A stretch of DNA of 64,000 bases from an uncultured Neokomagataea sp. (lineage in GTDB: Bacteria > Pseudomonadota > Alphaproteobacteria > Acetobacterales > Acetobacteraceae), in assembly GCF_946476835.1 (NCBI RefSeq), contig NZ_CAMKWA010000010.1:19806-83805 (forward strand). The letters are read 5' to 3'. Numbering within the stretch: position 1 is the first letter of the stretch; each line of letters starts with the position of its first letter. The position numbers and the translations under genes were made by a program. Under the pieces are notes generated by a model. That model ran no database searches. It worked only from the letters and a program-made list of their open reading frames with translations, and was not told where the DNA came from. Below, one piece after another: positions 46,238 to 55,429 of this stretch.

Positions 46238-48904
46238 TTAAGCTAGTCGTGAATGAGCAGCCTGAAGGCGGGTCAAGTCACTGCTAAAGCTTTCAAGACG
46301 TTGACGATTTTCGTCAACGACTTCCGGCTTAGCGCGTGCAACAAAGTCTGCGTTGCCCAGTTTACGCTCGACTTTGTTGATTTCACCTTCGATACGCTTG
46401 ATTTCTTTCGCAAGGCGCGCGCGCTCTGCATCCAGATCAATCAACCCACCGAGAGGCAGGAATATCGTAGCTTCATCCAGAACGATTTGTGCTGCGTGGC
46501 GTGGCGTTTCACCGTCAAGCACGGAAACGCTTTCTACACGCGCCATACGGCCAAGAGCTTCATTCCAGCGTTGTGCACGTGCCAAGTTTTCAGGCGTTGC
46601 GTCTCGCAGAAGAATGGGAGCTTTTTGAGCGGGGGGCACATTCATTTCCGCGCGAACTGTACGGATCTCGCTGATCAGGCGAATGAGCCAGTTCACTTCT
46701 GCGCGGCTTTCCTCTGAGCCTTCAAGAGTGATTGGCGTTGGCCATGGCATGGTTTCGAAGGCACCTGCGTACCCTAACTCTTCCCACAACGTGGCTGTCG
46801 CGAATGGAATGACCGGCTGCATCATGCGCAGGATGAGGCCGAGTACATAAGCACTGACGTTGCGGATTTCGTCGCTCTCAGCACTCTCTTCAGCCAAGAG
46901 AGGCTTAGCAAGTTCGACAAACCAGTCACAGAAACGTGTCCAGACGAAGCGGTAGCAGCTGCCGGCATATTCGTCGAAGCGATAGGCTTCGAGGGCACGG
47001 TTTGCTTCCGTAATGGCCTCATTTGCTTCAGAAAGGATCCAGCGTCCTAGGCTACTTTGAACCGTCGTCGGATCAAAGCCTTCAACTGGCTTTGCGCCAT
47101 TCATTTCCAAGAAGCGTGCAGCGTTCCATAGTTTGGTAATAAAGCCGCGATGCTCTTCAACCTTCTTTTTGCCGAGCTTAATGTCACGGCCTGGCCCTGT
47201 ACCTGCGCAAATGGCGAGGCGTGTTGCATCGGCGCCGTATTCTTCAATCAGTTCCAGAGGATCAATACCGTTCCCCTTGGATTTGGACATTTTTTGTCCC
47301 TTCTCATCACGGACAAGGCCATGAATGAGAATGGTTTGGAACGGCACGTCCTTCATGAAGTGCAGACCCATCATCATCATCCGGGCAACCCAGAAGAAGA
47401 TGATGTCAAAGCCGGTGACGAGTACGCTGGTCGGGTAATAGCGAGCTAAAGATTCTGTGTTTTCTGGCCAGCCAAGGGTTGTGAATGGCCAAAGTGCAGA
47501 GCTGAACCATGTGTCCAACACGTCTTCATCTTGTGTAAGGGTAACGCCCTCACCTGCTTTGGCTTGGGCTTCTTCAGCAGTTTCGGCCACGATGATGTCA
47601 CCGCTTTCGGTGTACCATGCTGGAATACGGTGACCCCACCAAAGCTGACGAGAGATGCACCAAGGTTGAATGTCGCGCATCCAGGCGAAGAATGTGTTTT
47701 GCCACTGGCGCGGTTCGAAAGCGACTTTTCCGCTTTCCACAGCATCAATCGCAGGGCCCGCGAGTGTTTTCGCATCGCAATACCACTGCCATGTTAGGCG
47801 TGGTTCTACGATGGCACCGCCACGCTCTGCGTAAGGAACTTGCAGCTTGTGGGGTTCAATTTTTTCAAGCCATCCAAGTGCTTCGAGTTCGGCAACAATG
47901 CGCTTACGTCCCTCTTCCCGACTGATGCCCTGAAGAGATTCAACAAACGCGATAGAGGATAGGTTTTCTACGTCGCGCAGTTCGGAACGGACTTCATCAA
48001 TGCACAGGCGCGCAGACTCATCCAAAATTGTAGGCGAAGGAAGGTCATGGCGCTTACCGACTTCAAAGTCATTGAAGTCATGAGCTGGTGTGATTTTAAC
48101 CGCACCTGTTCCCTTTTCTGGGTCTGAGTACTCATCTGCGACGATGGGAATACGGCGGCCTGTGAGGGGCAGTGTAACGTGTTGGCCAATATAGCCTGCG
48201 TAGCGCTCGTCTTCTGGGTGAACCGCGACAGCAGAGTCAGCCAGCATGGTTTCAGGGCGTGTTGTCGCAACGGTAATGGTGCGGCCATCATCCAGCGGAT
48301 AACGAACATACCACATGGAGCCCTTCGTTTCGCGGTTTTCAACCTCAAGGTCAGAAATCGCGGAACGGAAGTTCGGGTCCCAGTTGACCAAGCGTCGGTC
48401 ACGGTAAATCAGTCCTTCGCTGTGAAGCGTGACAAACACCTTACGGACAGCCTGAGAGAGGCCTTCATCCATTGTGAAGCGTTCACGCTCCCAATCAGCA
48501 GAGGCACCGAGCTTGCGTAGCTGCTGAATGATTGTGCCACCGGACTCTTCTTTCCAGTCCCAGACGCGTTTGACGAATTCGTCACGGCCTAAAGCAGTAC
48601 GGCTGATATTTTGTTGATCGAGCGCGCGTTCGACCACCATTTGAGTGGCGATGCCAGCGTGATCAGTACCTGGCTGCCAGAGCGTGTTAAAGCCCGTGCC
48701 GCGCTTCCAGCGAATAAGAATGTCTTGGAGGGTAAAGGTCAGTGCATGCCCAAGGTGGAGCGTGCCCGTGACGTTTGGTGGTGGGAACATGATCGAGAAA
48801 GCATCACCGGGTGCTTTCGGGTCAGCATGGAAGACCCCGCTTTTCTCCCAGCGGTCATAGAGGCTGGTTTCGTGGTTGGCTGGAGAAAAACTTTTATCGA
48901 GCAT
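46238..48904 (-). CDS. valS: valyl-tRNA synthetase
   Basis: Class Ia synthetase charging tRNA-Val and editing threonine. 888 residues from ATG 48904 (MLDKSFSPANHE). It has PPPNVTGTLHLGHAL (HIGH variant), the editing domain with TTRPETMLADSAVAVHP, GQKMSKSKGN (KMSKS), the anticodon-binding domain, and a C-terminal coiled-coil arm (LDAERARLAKEIKRIEGEINKVERKLG). The frame is open to 48949, but the extra residues are not conserved. Follows popZ on the same strand. Confidence 0.97.
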   Translation of the reverse strand: MLDKSFSPANHETSLYDRWEKSGVFHADPKAPGDAFSIMFPPPNVTGTLHLGHALTFTLQDILIRWKRGTGFNTLWQPGTDHAGIATQMVVERALDQQNISRTALGRDEFVKRVWDWKEESGGTIIQQLRKLGASADWERERFTMDEGLSQAVRKVFVTLHSEGLIYRDRRLVNWDPNFRSAISDLEVENRETKGSMWYVRYPLDDGRTITVATTRPETMLADSAVAVHPEDERYAGYIGQHVTLPLTGRRIPIVADEYSDPEKGTGAVKITPAHDFNDFEVGKRHDLPSPTILDESARLCIDEVRSELRDVENLSSIAFVESLQGISREEGRKRIVAELEALGWLEKIEPHKLQVPYAERGGAIVEPRLTWQWYCDAKTLAGPAIDAVESGKVAFEPRQWQNTFFAWMRDIQPWCISRQLWWGHRIPAWYTESGDIIVAETAEEAQAKAGEGVTLTQDEDVLDTWFSSALWPFTTLGWPENTESLARYYPTSVLVTGFDIIFFWVARMMMMGLHFMKDVPFQTILIHGLVRDEKGQKMSKSKGNGIDPLELIEEYGADATRLAICAGTGPGRDIKLGKKKVEEHRGFITKLWNAARFLEMNGAKPVEGFDPTTVQSSLGRWILSEANEAITEANRALEAYRFDEYAGSCYRFVWTRFCDWFVELAKPLLAEESAESDEIRNVSAYVLGLILRMMQPVIPFATATLWEELGYAGAFETMPWPTPITLEGSEESRAEVNWLIRLISEIRTVRAEMNVPPAQKAPILLRDATPENLARAQRWNEALGRMARVESVSVLDGETPRHAAQIVLDEATIFLPLGGLIDLDAERARLAKEIKRIEGEINKVERKLGNADFVARAKPEVVDENRQRLESFSSDLTRLQAAHSRLA

Positions 48905-49008
48905 GATCGTCCGTTGTCGTGTTGAGTAACGCTTAGAAAGCGGAAGCACTTATCGTTGTTGGGCCGCAAGGTCGATACCCTAAAGGCACAACCTTATGGA
49001 TTAAGGTA

Positions 49009-49464
49009 TCAGACTTTAGGGCGCAGACGTGCAATTTCAGCACGTACCATATCTTCCACCATGGAGGGTAAGTGTGTGTCGAGCCATGTGCGCACCATCT
49101 CACGGACTTCGCCGCGTACGATATCTTCTACCGTTAGGGAGCCTTGGGAGGAAATTGGCATGTCTTTGGGGATGGTCGGAATGGCTTGCTCAAATTGGCC
49201 TTTGAGGTCGTTAAAGGAACGCTCAACGGCATCGGATGTCAGTTTGTCCATCATGCCGTCACGATCATCATGTGCGAAGGAAGTATCCATCTCGTTCTCT
49301 TTATGTGTAGTAGGCGCTAGGTGTTCAGCTGAGGGGGGATGGATCATCATCGATTGATCCAAAAGCAGTTCATCACTCACGGTATCGCTCATTGCTCTGT
49401 GGTCTTTGGACGTTCTGTCGTCATGCAGGATCTTGCGAATAGTGTGGAGAACGTCATCCATCAT
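49009..49464 (-). CDS. popZ: polar organizing protein PopZ (DUF2497 family)
   Basis: A 151-residue acidic scaffold protein. The C-terminal helical oligomerisation domain (about residues 108-150) reads LTVEDIVRGEVREMVRTWL followed by a DTHLPSMVEDMVRAEI-type helix, the conserved part of PopZ. The N-terminus MDDVLHTIRKIL matches the short client-binding helix. The middle is disordered. In Caulobacter PopZ anchors the ParB-origin complex at the poles. The order tolC-popZ-valS is a known alphaproteobacterial arrangement and supports the call despite low overall conservation. Confidence 0.85.
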   Translation of the reverse strand: MMDDVLHTIRKILHDDRTSKDHRAMSDTVSDELLLDQSMMIHPPSAEHLAPTTHKENEMDTSFAHDDRDGMMDKLTSDAVERSFNDLKGQFEQAIPTIPKDMPISSQGSLTVEDIVRGEVREMVRTWLDTHLPSMVEDMVRAEIARLRPKV

Positions 49465-49498
49465 TGTGATCCTGCATGTTGAGGTACAATCCGTTTTG

Positions 49499-50959
49499 TT
49501 AGCGCCCCGGTTGGTTTTGCGCGTAGTCTGAAATGCCCCAAAGACGATTTTTTACAGCGTTATAATAGGCTTTTTCGTCATAAAGTGGGACGCCAATCTT
49601 TAAGTCTGCAGCGGTGAGGCGACCGATAGCCGCAGCTACAGAATAAGACGAGGTCACCAGTGTGGAGAGGTCCTGAACAAGGGTTTGTTGGGCTACAAGA
49701 AGCGTTTGTTGTTGTTGCAATACGGCAAGCGTACTTGTCGTGCCTAAGAGAGCCTGACGCTCAACCCCGCCCAATGCAATAAGATTGGCTGAAATAGCGA
49801 CGCGGTCTGCCTGCACAGCCGCTTGGAGTGACGTCATGTGCTGCCAACTAGATGCTGCTTTTTGCAACGCTGAGCGGCGCTGTACGTCAACTTCACGATG
49901 GGCTGCTTGAGCTTGTTGACGCGCACTACGCACGGCTGAGTATTCAGATCCTCCTTGGTAAATGGGGATCTGGAACATGATCATGCCCGCTTTATTATCC
50001 ATTGTGGAGTTTGCGTAGGCCTGATTGCGGCTGTGTTGATACAAAAGCTGTGCCGAAACTTTCGGCATAATGGCAGACATTTGTACAGAGACATTATCTT
50101 TCTGGTTCGCTTCTACGAAAAGAGAAGAGATGACATCCGGGTTATTTTCTGCTGCGACTTGCAAGGCAGTCTGCTCGTTTTTAATCGGCAAGTTCAGCGG
50201 TTGAGGTGGTAAAAGGTTTGGGGGGGCAGCAATCCCAACGACTTGGAGGTAGACGGCTTGTGCGCTTTGTAGTGTGCCCTCTGCTTGACGTTTTTCAGCG
50301 GTAGAACTGGCAAGAGCGGCTTCTGCTTGTGCGACGTCCGTGCGTGTGATTTCACCGATATGAAAGCGCTCTTCCGTGGCGTGAAGTTGTTGCTCAAGAA
50401 CGCGTTGGTTGTTTGTAGCAAGTTGCAGAAGTTGTTCGTCTTTGATGACATCAACATATGCTTCAACAACACTCATAAAGACTTGTTGTTCTGTACTGAT
50501 GAGACGCGCGCGTTCAGCCAGAACTTGGTCTGTGGCAGCATGCGTACTCGCGACGGTTTTTCCGCCTTGATAGAGAGGTTGGTTGATGGTGACACCGCCG
50601 GAAAATCCGGGTGTGTTATAGGTACTGGAGCTTCCCGTCATCAGGCCTTGAGGACCATATGCGGTATGTCCATCATAATGCGTGAGTTGGGCTGTGCCCT
50701 GAATAGTAGGCCGCCAGCCGGCGAGAGCCGTAGGTACCCGCTCATCCGTAGCCCGCAGACGTGCACGCTCTTCTTTCAGTGTTGGGTTGGTCAAATATGC
50801 CGTGGCGAGTGCATCTTGGAGTGTATGTGGTACAAATGCTGGAGAGCCACTTCCGTCATAATTTTGTGCTAATGCCGTACCGCTCAGCAGCATTACAGCA
50901 CCACAGCCCAGCCCCAGTTGGGCAAACACTGCTTTCTTACGGAGAAACTCTGAGCTCAT
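49499..50959 (-). CDS. tolC: TolC-family outer membrane efflux channel
   Basis: A 486-residue outer-membrane channel protein serving type I secretion and RND efflux. The signal peptide (MLLSGTALAQ end, about residue 32) is followed by two TolC repeats: TLQDALATAYLTNPTLKEERARLRA opens the first, and LPIKNEQTALQVAAENNPDVISS opens the second. Long alpha-helical segments rich in Ala, Gln and Glu are typical. GAGGAG 5 nt upstream supports the ATG at 50959. No adjacent RND or ABC partner is seen, suggesting a shared channel. Confidence 0.93.
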   Translation of the reverse strand: MSSEFLRKKAVFAQLGLGCGAVMLLSGTALAQNYDGSGSPAFVPHTLQDALATAYLTNPTLKEERARLRATDERVPTALAGWRPTIQGTAQLTHYDGHTAYGPQGLMTGSSSTYNTPGFSGGVTINQPLYQGGKTVASTHAATDQVLAERARLISTEQQVFMSVVEAYVDVIKDEQLLQLATNNQRVLEQQLHATEERFHIGEITRTDVAQAEAALASSTAEKRQAEGTLQSAQAVYLQVVGIAAPPNLLPPQPLNLPIKNEQTALQVAAENNPDVISSLFVEANQKDNVSVQMSAIMPKVSAQLLYQHSRNQAYANSTMDNKAGMIMFQIPIYQGGSEYSAVRSARQQAQAAHREVDVQRRSALQKAASSWQHMTSLQAAVQADRVAISANLIALGGVERQALLGTTSTLAVLQQQQTLLVAQQTLVQDLSTLVTSSYSVAAAIGRLTAADLKIGVPLYDEKAYYNAVKNRLWGISDYAQNQPGR

Positions 50960-51008
50960 GAAAACTCCTCACGACATTATATGCGTTACATGCAGTGCTG
51001 AAATGGTT

Positions 51009-51055
51009 CAGGCACCATAGCCTGTGTGGCGCAGAAAGAAAAATTTGTTCTTTCT
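51009..51055. promoter_or_regulatory. two hairpins between tolC and tRNA-Cys
   Basis: CAGGC-ACCATA-GCCTG (51009-51024) and AGAAAGAA-(7 nt)-TTCTTTCT (51033-51055) are adjacent perfect inverted repeats. They lie within 100 nt upstream of tolC on one side and just left of the tRNA promoter on the other. They could be operators for tolC or leader-RNA structure. Confidence 0.35.
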
Positions 51056-51068
51056 TGCATGTTGGGTC

Positions 51069-51097
51069 TTGACCAAACGGTGCTGAAAGAGGATACA
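51069..51097 (+). promoter_or_regulatory. promoter of the tRNA-Cys gene
   Basis: TTGACC (51069-51074), a 17-nt spacer, and GATACA (51092-51097), with a GC-rich discriminator leading to the mature tRNA start at 51112. Both elements are close to sigma70 consensus and the spacing is ideal. Confidence 0.7.
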
Positions 51098-51111
51098 GCA
51101 CGGGTCTCCGA

Positions 51112-51186
51112 GGTCCGGTGGCAGAATGGCTTATGCAGCGGACTGCAAATCCGCGAATGTGGGTTCAATTCCCGCCCGGACCTCCA
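51112..51186 (+). tRNA. tRNA-Cys (GCA)
   Basis: Folds as a full cloverleaf. Acceptor GGTCCGG (51112-51118) pairs with CCGGACC (51176-51182). The D-arm begins GCAGAATGGC. The anticodon stem GCGGA/TCCGC encloses loop CTGCAAA with anticodon GCA. The T-arm GTGGG-TTCAATT-CCCGC has one G-T pair. The discriminator is U and CCA is encoded (51184-51186). Single tRNA between tolC and glk. Confidence 0.96.
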
Positions 51187-51201
51187 AGGCACCTTCCCTA
51201 T

Positions 51202-52170
51202 TTATGAGTAGGCTTCAGCATATGCTGCTGCGGCGCCGAAGAGACCCGGCTGAGGATGTGTGATGATCTTCACAGGGATCTCGCTCATCATAGCTTCAAA
51301 GCGGCCCTTAGCGACAAAGCGTTCAGCGAAGCCGGATGTGCCGAGAATATTGGCCAAACGCAGGCCAAGTCCACCCGCAATGACAACGCCGCGTGCGCCA
51401 TGTGCTAGGGCAAGATCACCGGAGACAGCGCCGAGGCTAAGGCAGAAACGTTCCAGCGCGGCAGCAGCAATGGTGTCTGAACCTTCCATAGCGTTTTGCC
51501 AGAGCGTGCGGTTGTCTCGCAGCGTAATGGGGAGACCTTGCTGCTCAGCAATAGCTTCATAAAGGTTGCTCAGACCCGGCCCAGAGACGATTCGCTCAGC
51601 GGAAACACGGCGGAAGCGACGACGTAATGTTTTGAGGATGTTGTCTTCTACGTCATCAAGTGGTGGGTAGTCGAGATGTCCGCCTTCTGTTTCCATGACG
51701 AAGTATCGGTCATCACGACGTAGGAGACATGCGGCACCGAGGCCTGTGCCTGGCCCTACAATGCTGATGGTCCCTTGCGTTGGTAGATCGACTTCTGGGC
51801 CACACAGATGCTGCATATAGGTGGAATCAACTTGCGCGACGGCATGGCCGACAGCACCAAAGTCATTCACCAGTACGAAGTTATCAAGATGAAGGCGGGT
51901 TTTGAGTTGGCTCGGTTGGATAATCCATGGATTGTTGGTCATCTTTAAGATTTCACCAGCAATCGGACAGGCCACCGCGATGCCTGCTTCACGCGGAAGT
52001 GGGCGTGCGATTTGACGGCTAAAAGATTCCCATGCGAGGGCCAGGCTCGCATGTTCGGCGCATTTTAAAGTGACTTCCTTTTCCAAGGTAACCACTTTTC
52101 CTTCGGCGACGGTCGCAATAGCAAAGCGTGCATGCGTACCGCCAATGTCGACTGTGACGATTTCCTTCAT
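51202..52170 (-). CDS. glk: glucokinase
   Basis: Phosphorylates glucose to glucose-6-phosphate with ATP. The 322-residue ROK-independent Glk-type protein has the phosphate loop VTVDIGGTHARFAIA, substrate motif TNNPWII, LVNDFGAVGHAVA with the catalytic Asp, GPGTGLGAACLL, ETEGGHLDYPPLD and GVVIAGGLGLR. ATG 52170 follows AGGAG by 7 nt; the ATG at 52185 precedes that site. Ends 15 nt from the tRNA-Cys 3' end on the opposite strand. Confidence 0.94.
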   Translation of the reverse strand: MKEIVTVDIGGTHARFAIATVAEGKVVTLEKEVTLKCAEHASLALAWESFSRQIARPLPREAGIAVACPIAGEILKMTNNPWIIQPSQLKTRLHLDNFVLVNDFGAVGHAVAQVDSTYMQHLCGPEVDLPTQGTISIVGPGTGLGAACLLRRDDRYFVMETEGGHLDYPPLDDVEDNILKTLRRRFRRVSAERIVSGPGLSNLYEAIAEQQGLPITLRDNRTLWQNAMEGSDTIAAAALERFCLSLGAVSGDLALAHGARGVVIAGGLGLRLANILGTSGFAERFVAKGRFEAMMSEIPVKIITHPQPGLFGAAAAYAEAYS

Positions 52171-52256
52171 GAAACCGCTCCTCATCTCAAATCAATCCGA
52201 TCCCTATTAAAAGGGAGCCCTGCCAGCAGTTGCGCACGACTCCGCTGCCGTCAAGG

Positions 52257-53087
52257 TCATGTGTCATTGCTTTTAAAATTGCGTGGAGTCTGTTTCACGG
52301 TGGAAAGACGTAAAAGACGATGAACAATTGGGCGTGGCAAATGGCTTTCTAGAAAGGCAAAGACAGCAAATGGCCATGGAAAAATGAGATGCGCTTTCTT
52401 ACGCATAATGGCCCGTTTAATTTTCTGTGCTGCTTTTTGTGGTGTGACTAAAAATGGCAGGTTACCGCTGAGACGCTGGCTCATAGGCGTATCAACATAA
52501 CCGGGAGAAACCAATGTGACCGAGACATGGTGCGGTGCCATAGCGGCGTGTAATGCTGTGCTGAAGCGCGCTAGCCCAGCTTTGGAACCGCTATAAGCGG
52601 TGGACATAGGTAGATCATGAAATGCAGCGACAGATCCTAAAAGAGCAATTTCACCGCCACCCCGTTTTGCCATGCGGTTTGCCATTTCTGTTGCGAGTGT
52701 GGCGGGGGTTGTGAAATTGACCAAGCATAACTCTCTAACGAGAGAGGGCTCTTCGGTGAGTGCGTTTTCTTGACGAATATCGCCCAAGCCAGCCGCGAGA
52801 ATAAGGCGTGTGATTGGAGTTTGGATGTCGTTTGTGCGTAGTAATTCTATGGCAGCGTTTGTCTCTGTGAGGTCAAGGCTATGGCATTCTGTCGTGGCCC
52901 CACGCTGAGCAGCCTTATGTGCGACTTTGGCGAGGCGGCTTTGGCTACGCCCCCACAAGATTATATGTGTGCCGGGCCGAGCATATTGTAAGGCGAGAGC
53001 CTCCCCGATGCCGCTGGAAGCACCGGTGATAAGGGTTGTTTCAGAGGAAAAACGGGGTGTTTGTTGCATTGAGAAGCAAAACTTCAT
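52257..53087 (-). CDS. short-chain dehydrogenase/reductase
   Basis: Classical SDR oxidoreductase of 276 residues. The NAD(P)-binding motif is TLITGASSGIGEALALQYA (TGxxxGIG); the NNAG-equivalent is LAAGLG; the catalytic Ser is in LLGSVAAF and YxxxK is YSGSKAGL. A hydrophobic, basic C-terminal tail (about 235-265) suggests membrane association, as in DltE/YqjQ-like SDRs. GRS after strand 2 hints at NADP. ATG 53087 or 53069 may be used; neither has a clear ribosome binding site. Substrate unknown. Confidence 0.85.
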   Translation of the reverse strand: MKFCFSMQQTPRFSSETTLITGASSGIGEALALQYARPGTHIILWGRSQSRLAKVAHKAAQRGATTECHSLDLTETNAAIELLRTNDIQTPITRLILAAGLGDIRQENALTEEPSLVRELCLVNFTTPATLATEMANRMAKRGGGEIALLGSVAAFHDLPMSTAYSGSKAGLARFSTALHAAMAPHHVSVTLVSPGYVDTPMSQRLSGNLPFLVTPQKAAQKIKRAIMRKKAHLIFPWPFAVFAFLESHLPRPIVHRLLRLSTVKQTPRNFKSNDT

Positions 53088-53190
53088 GGCTAAAGGGAAG
53101 AAAGAAGATAGAAACTTATAGCTTTGCTGTGCAAAAAAGCCCGATCTTTTGTGCCATCATGGCCGTATTCGACTGAGTATAAGGTTTTTC

Positions 53191-54375
53191 ATGACGTCTG
53201 TGCCCTCGCCTGCTTCGCCTCCGGATAGTCTCGTTATTCGTCCTGTGGTGAATAAGCGCCATATCCAAACATTTATTACTCTGCCGCGGCGCTTATATGC
53301 GGGCATGGCCGGTTATGTTGCTCCGTTGGATATGGAGCAAAATGATTTATTAAATCCGCGCAAGTCCGCTGTTTTTCGGCATGCACGTATTCGGTATTTT
53401 TTAGCATGGCGGGGCAAAACCCCGGTGGGGCGTATTGCAGCGATTGTCGATCATCGTGCGCTTGAGCATTGGGGTCAGGCTGTTGGGTCTTTTGGTGCCC
53501 TTGATTGTGTTCCTGAACAGGCCGTAGTGACAGCCCTGTTAGGGGCAGCAAAAGCATGGCTCATTCAGCAGGGGATGCAGACCATGCGTGGCCCTGTGAC
53601 GCTGAGCGGTAATGGTGAGTCTGGTCTTATGATTGAAGGCCAGGACCAAGCTGTCATGGTGGGTATGCCTTGGCACCCCGCAGCTTTAGGGAAACTGTTT
53701 GAAGCCGCTGGTTTGGTGAAGACGGAAGATTTGTTGAGTTACCGCTTGGAGTTGGATGAACATACGGAAGAAAAATTCCGTGTTCCGGGTGATTTGAAAA
53801 TTGGTGAGGGCCGTTTAGGAGCTATCTCTGTTGCGCGGTTATCGCGCAGTCAGATCGCATCACAAGGTGAGGTTCTGCGTCAGCTTTATAATGATGCATG
53901 GGATAAAAAATATAATTTTGTCCCTCTGCAAGATTATGAAATGGCAGCCATGATTGCGCAGCTTAAGCTGGTGTTAAAGCCTGAACATTATGTGCAAATT
54001 GATCAAGATGGTGTGCCTGTGGCGATGGCACTTGTTGTCCCCAATGTCTTCGACATTGCGGGGGATATGAATGGAGCGCCTTCCCCGTTGGGTTGGGTTC
54101 GCTTGGGGGCACGTTTGCTGCAACATCGCTTCCAATCGGCGCGCGTCATTTTGCTGGGGGTTACACGGCGCTTGCAGGGTACGATGTTGGGAGCTTTGTT
54201 GCCGTCCTTGGCTATTGCAGAGTTACTCCGCCGTCGGCACACCCTGCCCTATCGTTGGGTTGAGCTTGGCTGGATTCAGGAAAGTGATACCGGCATGAAA
54301 AATCTGGCGGAAGCGATTGTACCAGAGCCGTATAAGCGGCATCGTTTATACGAAATGTCGTTACAGGCTGATTAA
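53191..54375 (+). CDS. GNAT-fold acyltransferase-like protein (YghO-like)
   Basis: A 394-residue protein widely present in proteobacteria and often labelled N-acetyltransferase. The N-terminal part has LVIRPVVNKRHIQTFITLPRRLY... and FLAWRGKTPVGRIAAIVDH, a GNAT-like beta strand and loop. The centre has MRGPVTLSGNGESGLMIEG. The end has WVELGWIQESDTGMKNLAEA and PEPYKRHRLYEMSL, resembling the acyl-acceptor half of double-GNAT proteins. AAGG 7 nt upstream supports ATG 53191 over the open frame to 53149. Biochemical role unknown; neither substrate nor pathway can be inferred from its neighbours. Confidence 0.65.
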   Translation: MTSVPSPASPPDSLVIRPVVNKRHIQTFITLPRRLYAGMAGYVAPLDMEQNDLLNPRKSAVFRHARIRYFLAWRGKTPVGRIAAIVDHRALEHWGQAVGSFGALDCVPEQAVVTALLGAAKAWLIQQGMQTMRGPVTLSGNGESGLMIEGQDQAVMVGMPWHPAALGKLFEAAGLVKTEDLLSYRLELDEHTEEKFRVPGDLKIGEGRLGAISVARLSRSQIASQGEVLRQLYNDAWDKKYNFVPLQDYEMAAMIAQLKLVLKPEHYVQIDQDGVPVAMALVVPNVFDIAGDMNGAPSPLGWVRLGARLLQHRFQSARVILLGVTRRLQGTMLGALLPSLAIAELLRRRHTLPYRWVELGWIQESDTGMKNLAEAIVPEPYKRHRLYEMSLQAD

Positions 54376-54391
54376 TGACCGGACTGGTGCT

Positions 54392-54467
54392 GTCTGAGCT
54401 TGTTTTTATATCTGGCTCAGACTGGCAGCAGCATATGGCTAGCTAAAAATGCTGCCAGCCGGTTTTT
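54392..54467 (+). terminator. two nested hairpins ending in a T-run
   Basis: GTCTGAGC (54392-54399) pairs with GCTCAGAC (54415-54422). The overlapping CTGGCAGCA (54422-54430) pairs with TGCTGCCAG (54450-54458), followed by CCGG and six T (54462-54467). The second structure reaches into the last codons of convergent thiL. It probably terminates the GNAT-like gene; the two hairpins share one base and cannot both close completely. Confidence 0.55.
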
Positions 54468-55393
54468 TCAAAAATGATGGTCTGCCCCGTAGCATCATGG
54501 ATGTGTACACCTTGCCCGTTATGAGCAGTGCCGATGCGCGTTATAGGGACATTATGAATGGCGCATATCTGCTGCAATGCGTCAGAATGTTCGGGGGGCA
54601 CGCAGAGCAAGAGTTCGTAATCATCCCCACCACTTAGGCGCCGTGTGAGATATTTTGGCCCTAGGGCTGCAGCGGCAGGGGATATTGGCACAAGATCTGC
54701 GTTGATACGGAGCAGCACGCCCGATGCACGGGCAATATGCGCGCAATCCTGTACTAACCCGTCAGAGATATCCATAGCCGCGCTGGCAATGCCGCCAAGG
54801 GGTAAATGCACGCGGGGTAAGGGCAAATGGTAACGTGCGCTTAATGCCCCGCTAGGGTCGGTAATATCGCCTTGCAGAGCCAGAAGGCCGAGGGTTGCAT
54901 CCCCGATTGTACCCGTTACCCAGACATCATCCCCTGGTTTGGCACCATTGCGGCGTAATGCCAGATGAGGATGTACCCCTCCATAAATGGTAGCGTTGAG
55001 AACTAATGGCCCGTTAATGGAGGTTGTGTCCCCTCCCAGGAGTGGGATGCCATAATGTTTTTGGTCTTCGGCTAAGCCTCCACAAAATGCGGTGAACCAT
55101 GCTTCTGAAAAAGAGCGGTCACGGGGTAATGTGAGGTTCAGGGTATAACCAAGGGGGGTGGCTCCCATTGCGGCAAGATCTGATAAATTGCAGCGGAGCA
55201 GTTTCCGGCCGAGTGTTCCTACGGGGTCATCTGGTAGGAAGTGCACATTCTCAACCATGGTATCGGTTGAAATGGCGATAACTTGCTCTGGGGGTGGCGT
55301 GAGGAGCGCGCAGTCATCGCTGAGGTCTAGCGCGGCATCCCCCGCAAGTGGACGGAAATGACGTTCGATAACGTCAAACTCTCCCATGCTCAC
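54443..55393 (-). CDS. thiL: thiamine-monophosphate kinase
   Basis: Converts thiamine monophosphate to the active pyrophosphate, finishing the pathway begun by thiOSGE. 316 residues of the PurM/AIR synthase fold: MGEFDVIERHF, LSDDCALLTPPPEQVIAISTDTMVENVHF (Mg/ATP-binding acidic clusters), KLLRCNLSDLAAMGATPLGYTL, GGDTTSINGPLVL and AMDISDGLVQDCAHIA. It starts at GTG 55393 with GGAGG 8 nt upstream; ATG 55387 is possible. Follows nusB by 36 nt. Confidence 0.95.
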   Translation of the reverse strand: MSMGEFDVIERHFRPLAGDAALDLSDDCALLTPPPEQVIAISTDTMVENVHFLPDDPVGTLGRKLLRCNLSDLAAMGATPLGYTLNLTLPRDRSFSEAWFTAFCGGLAEDQKHYGIPLLGGDTTSINGPLVLNATIYGGVHPHLALRRNGAKPGDDVWVTGTIGDATLGLLALQGDITDPSGALSARYHLPLPRVHLPLGGIASAAMDISDGLVQDCAHIARASGVLLRINADLVPISPAAAALGPKYLTRRLSGGDDYELLLCVPPEHSDALQQICAIHNVPITRIGTAHNGQGVHIHDATGQTIIFEKTGWQHF

Positions 55394-55429
55394 GCGGGGG
55401 ACCTCCAGAGTTGTTAAATGGGGTGTTGT

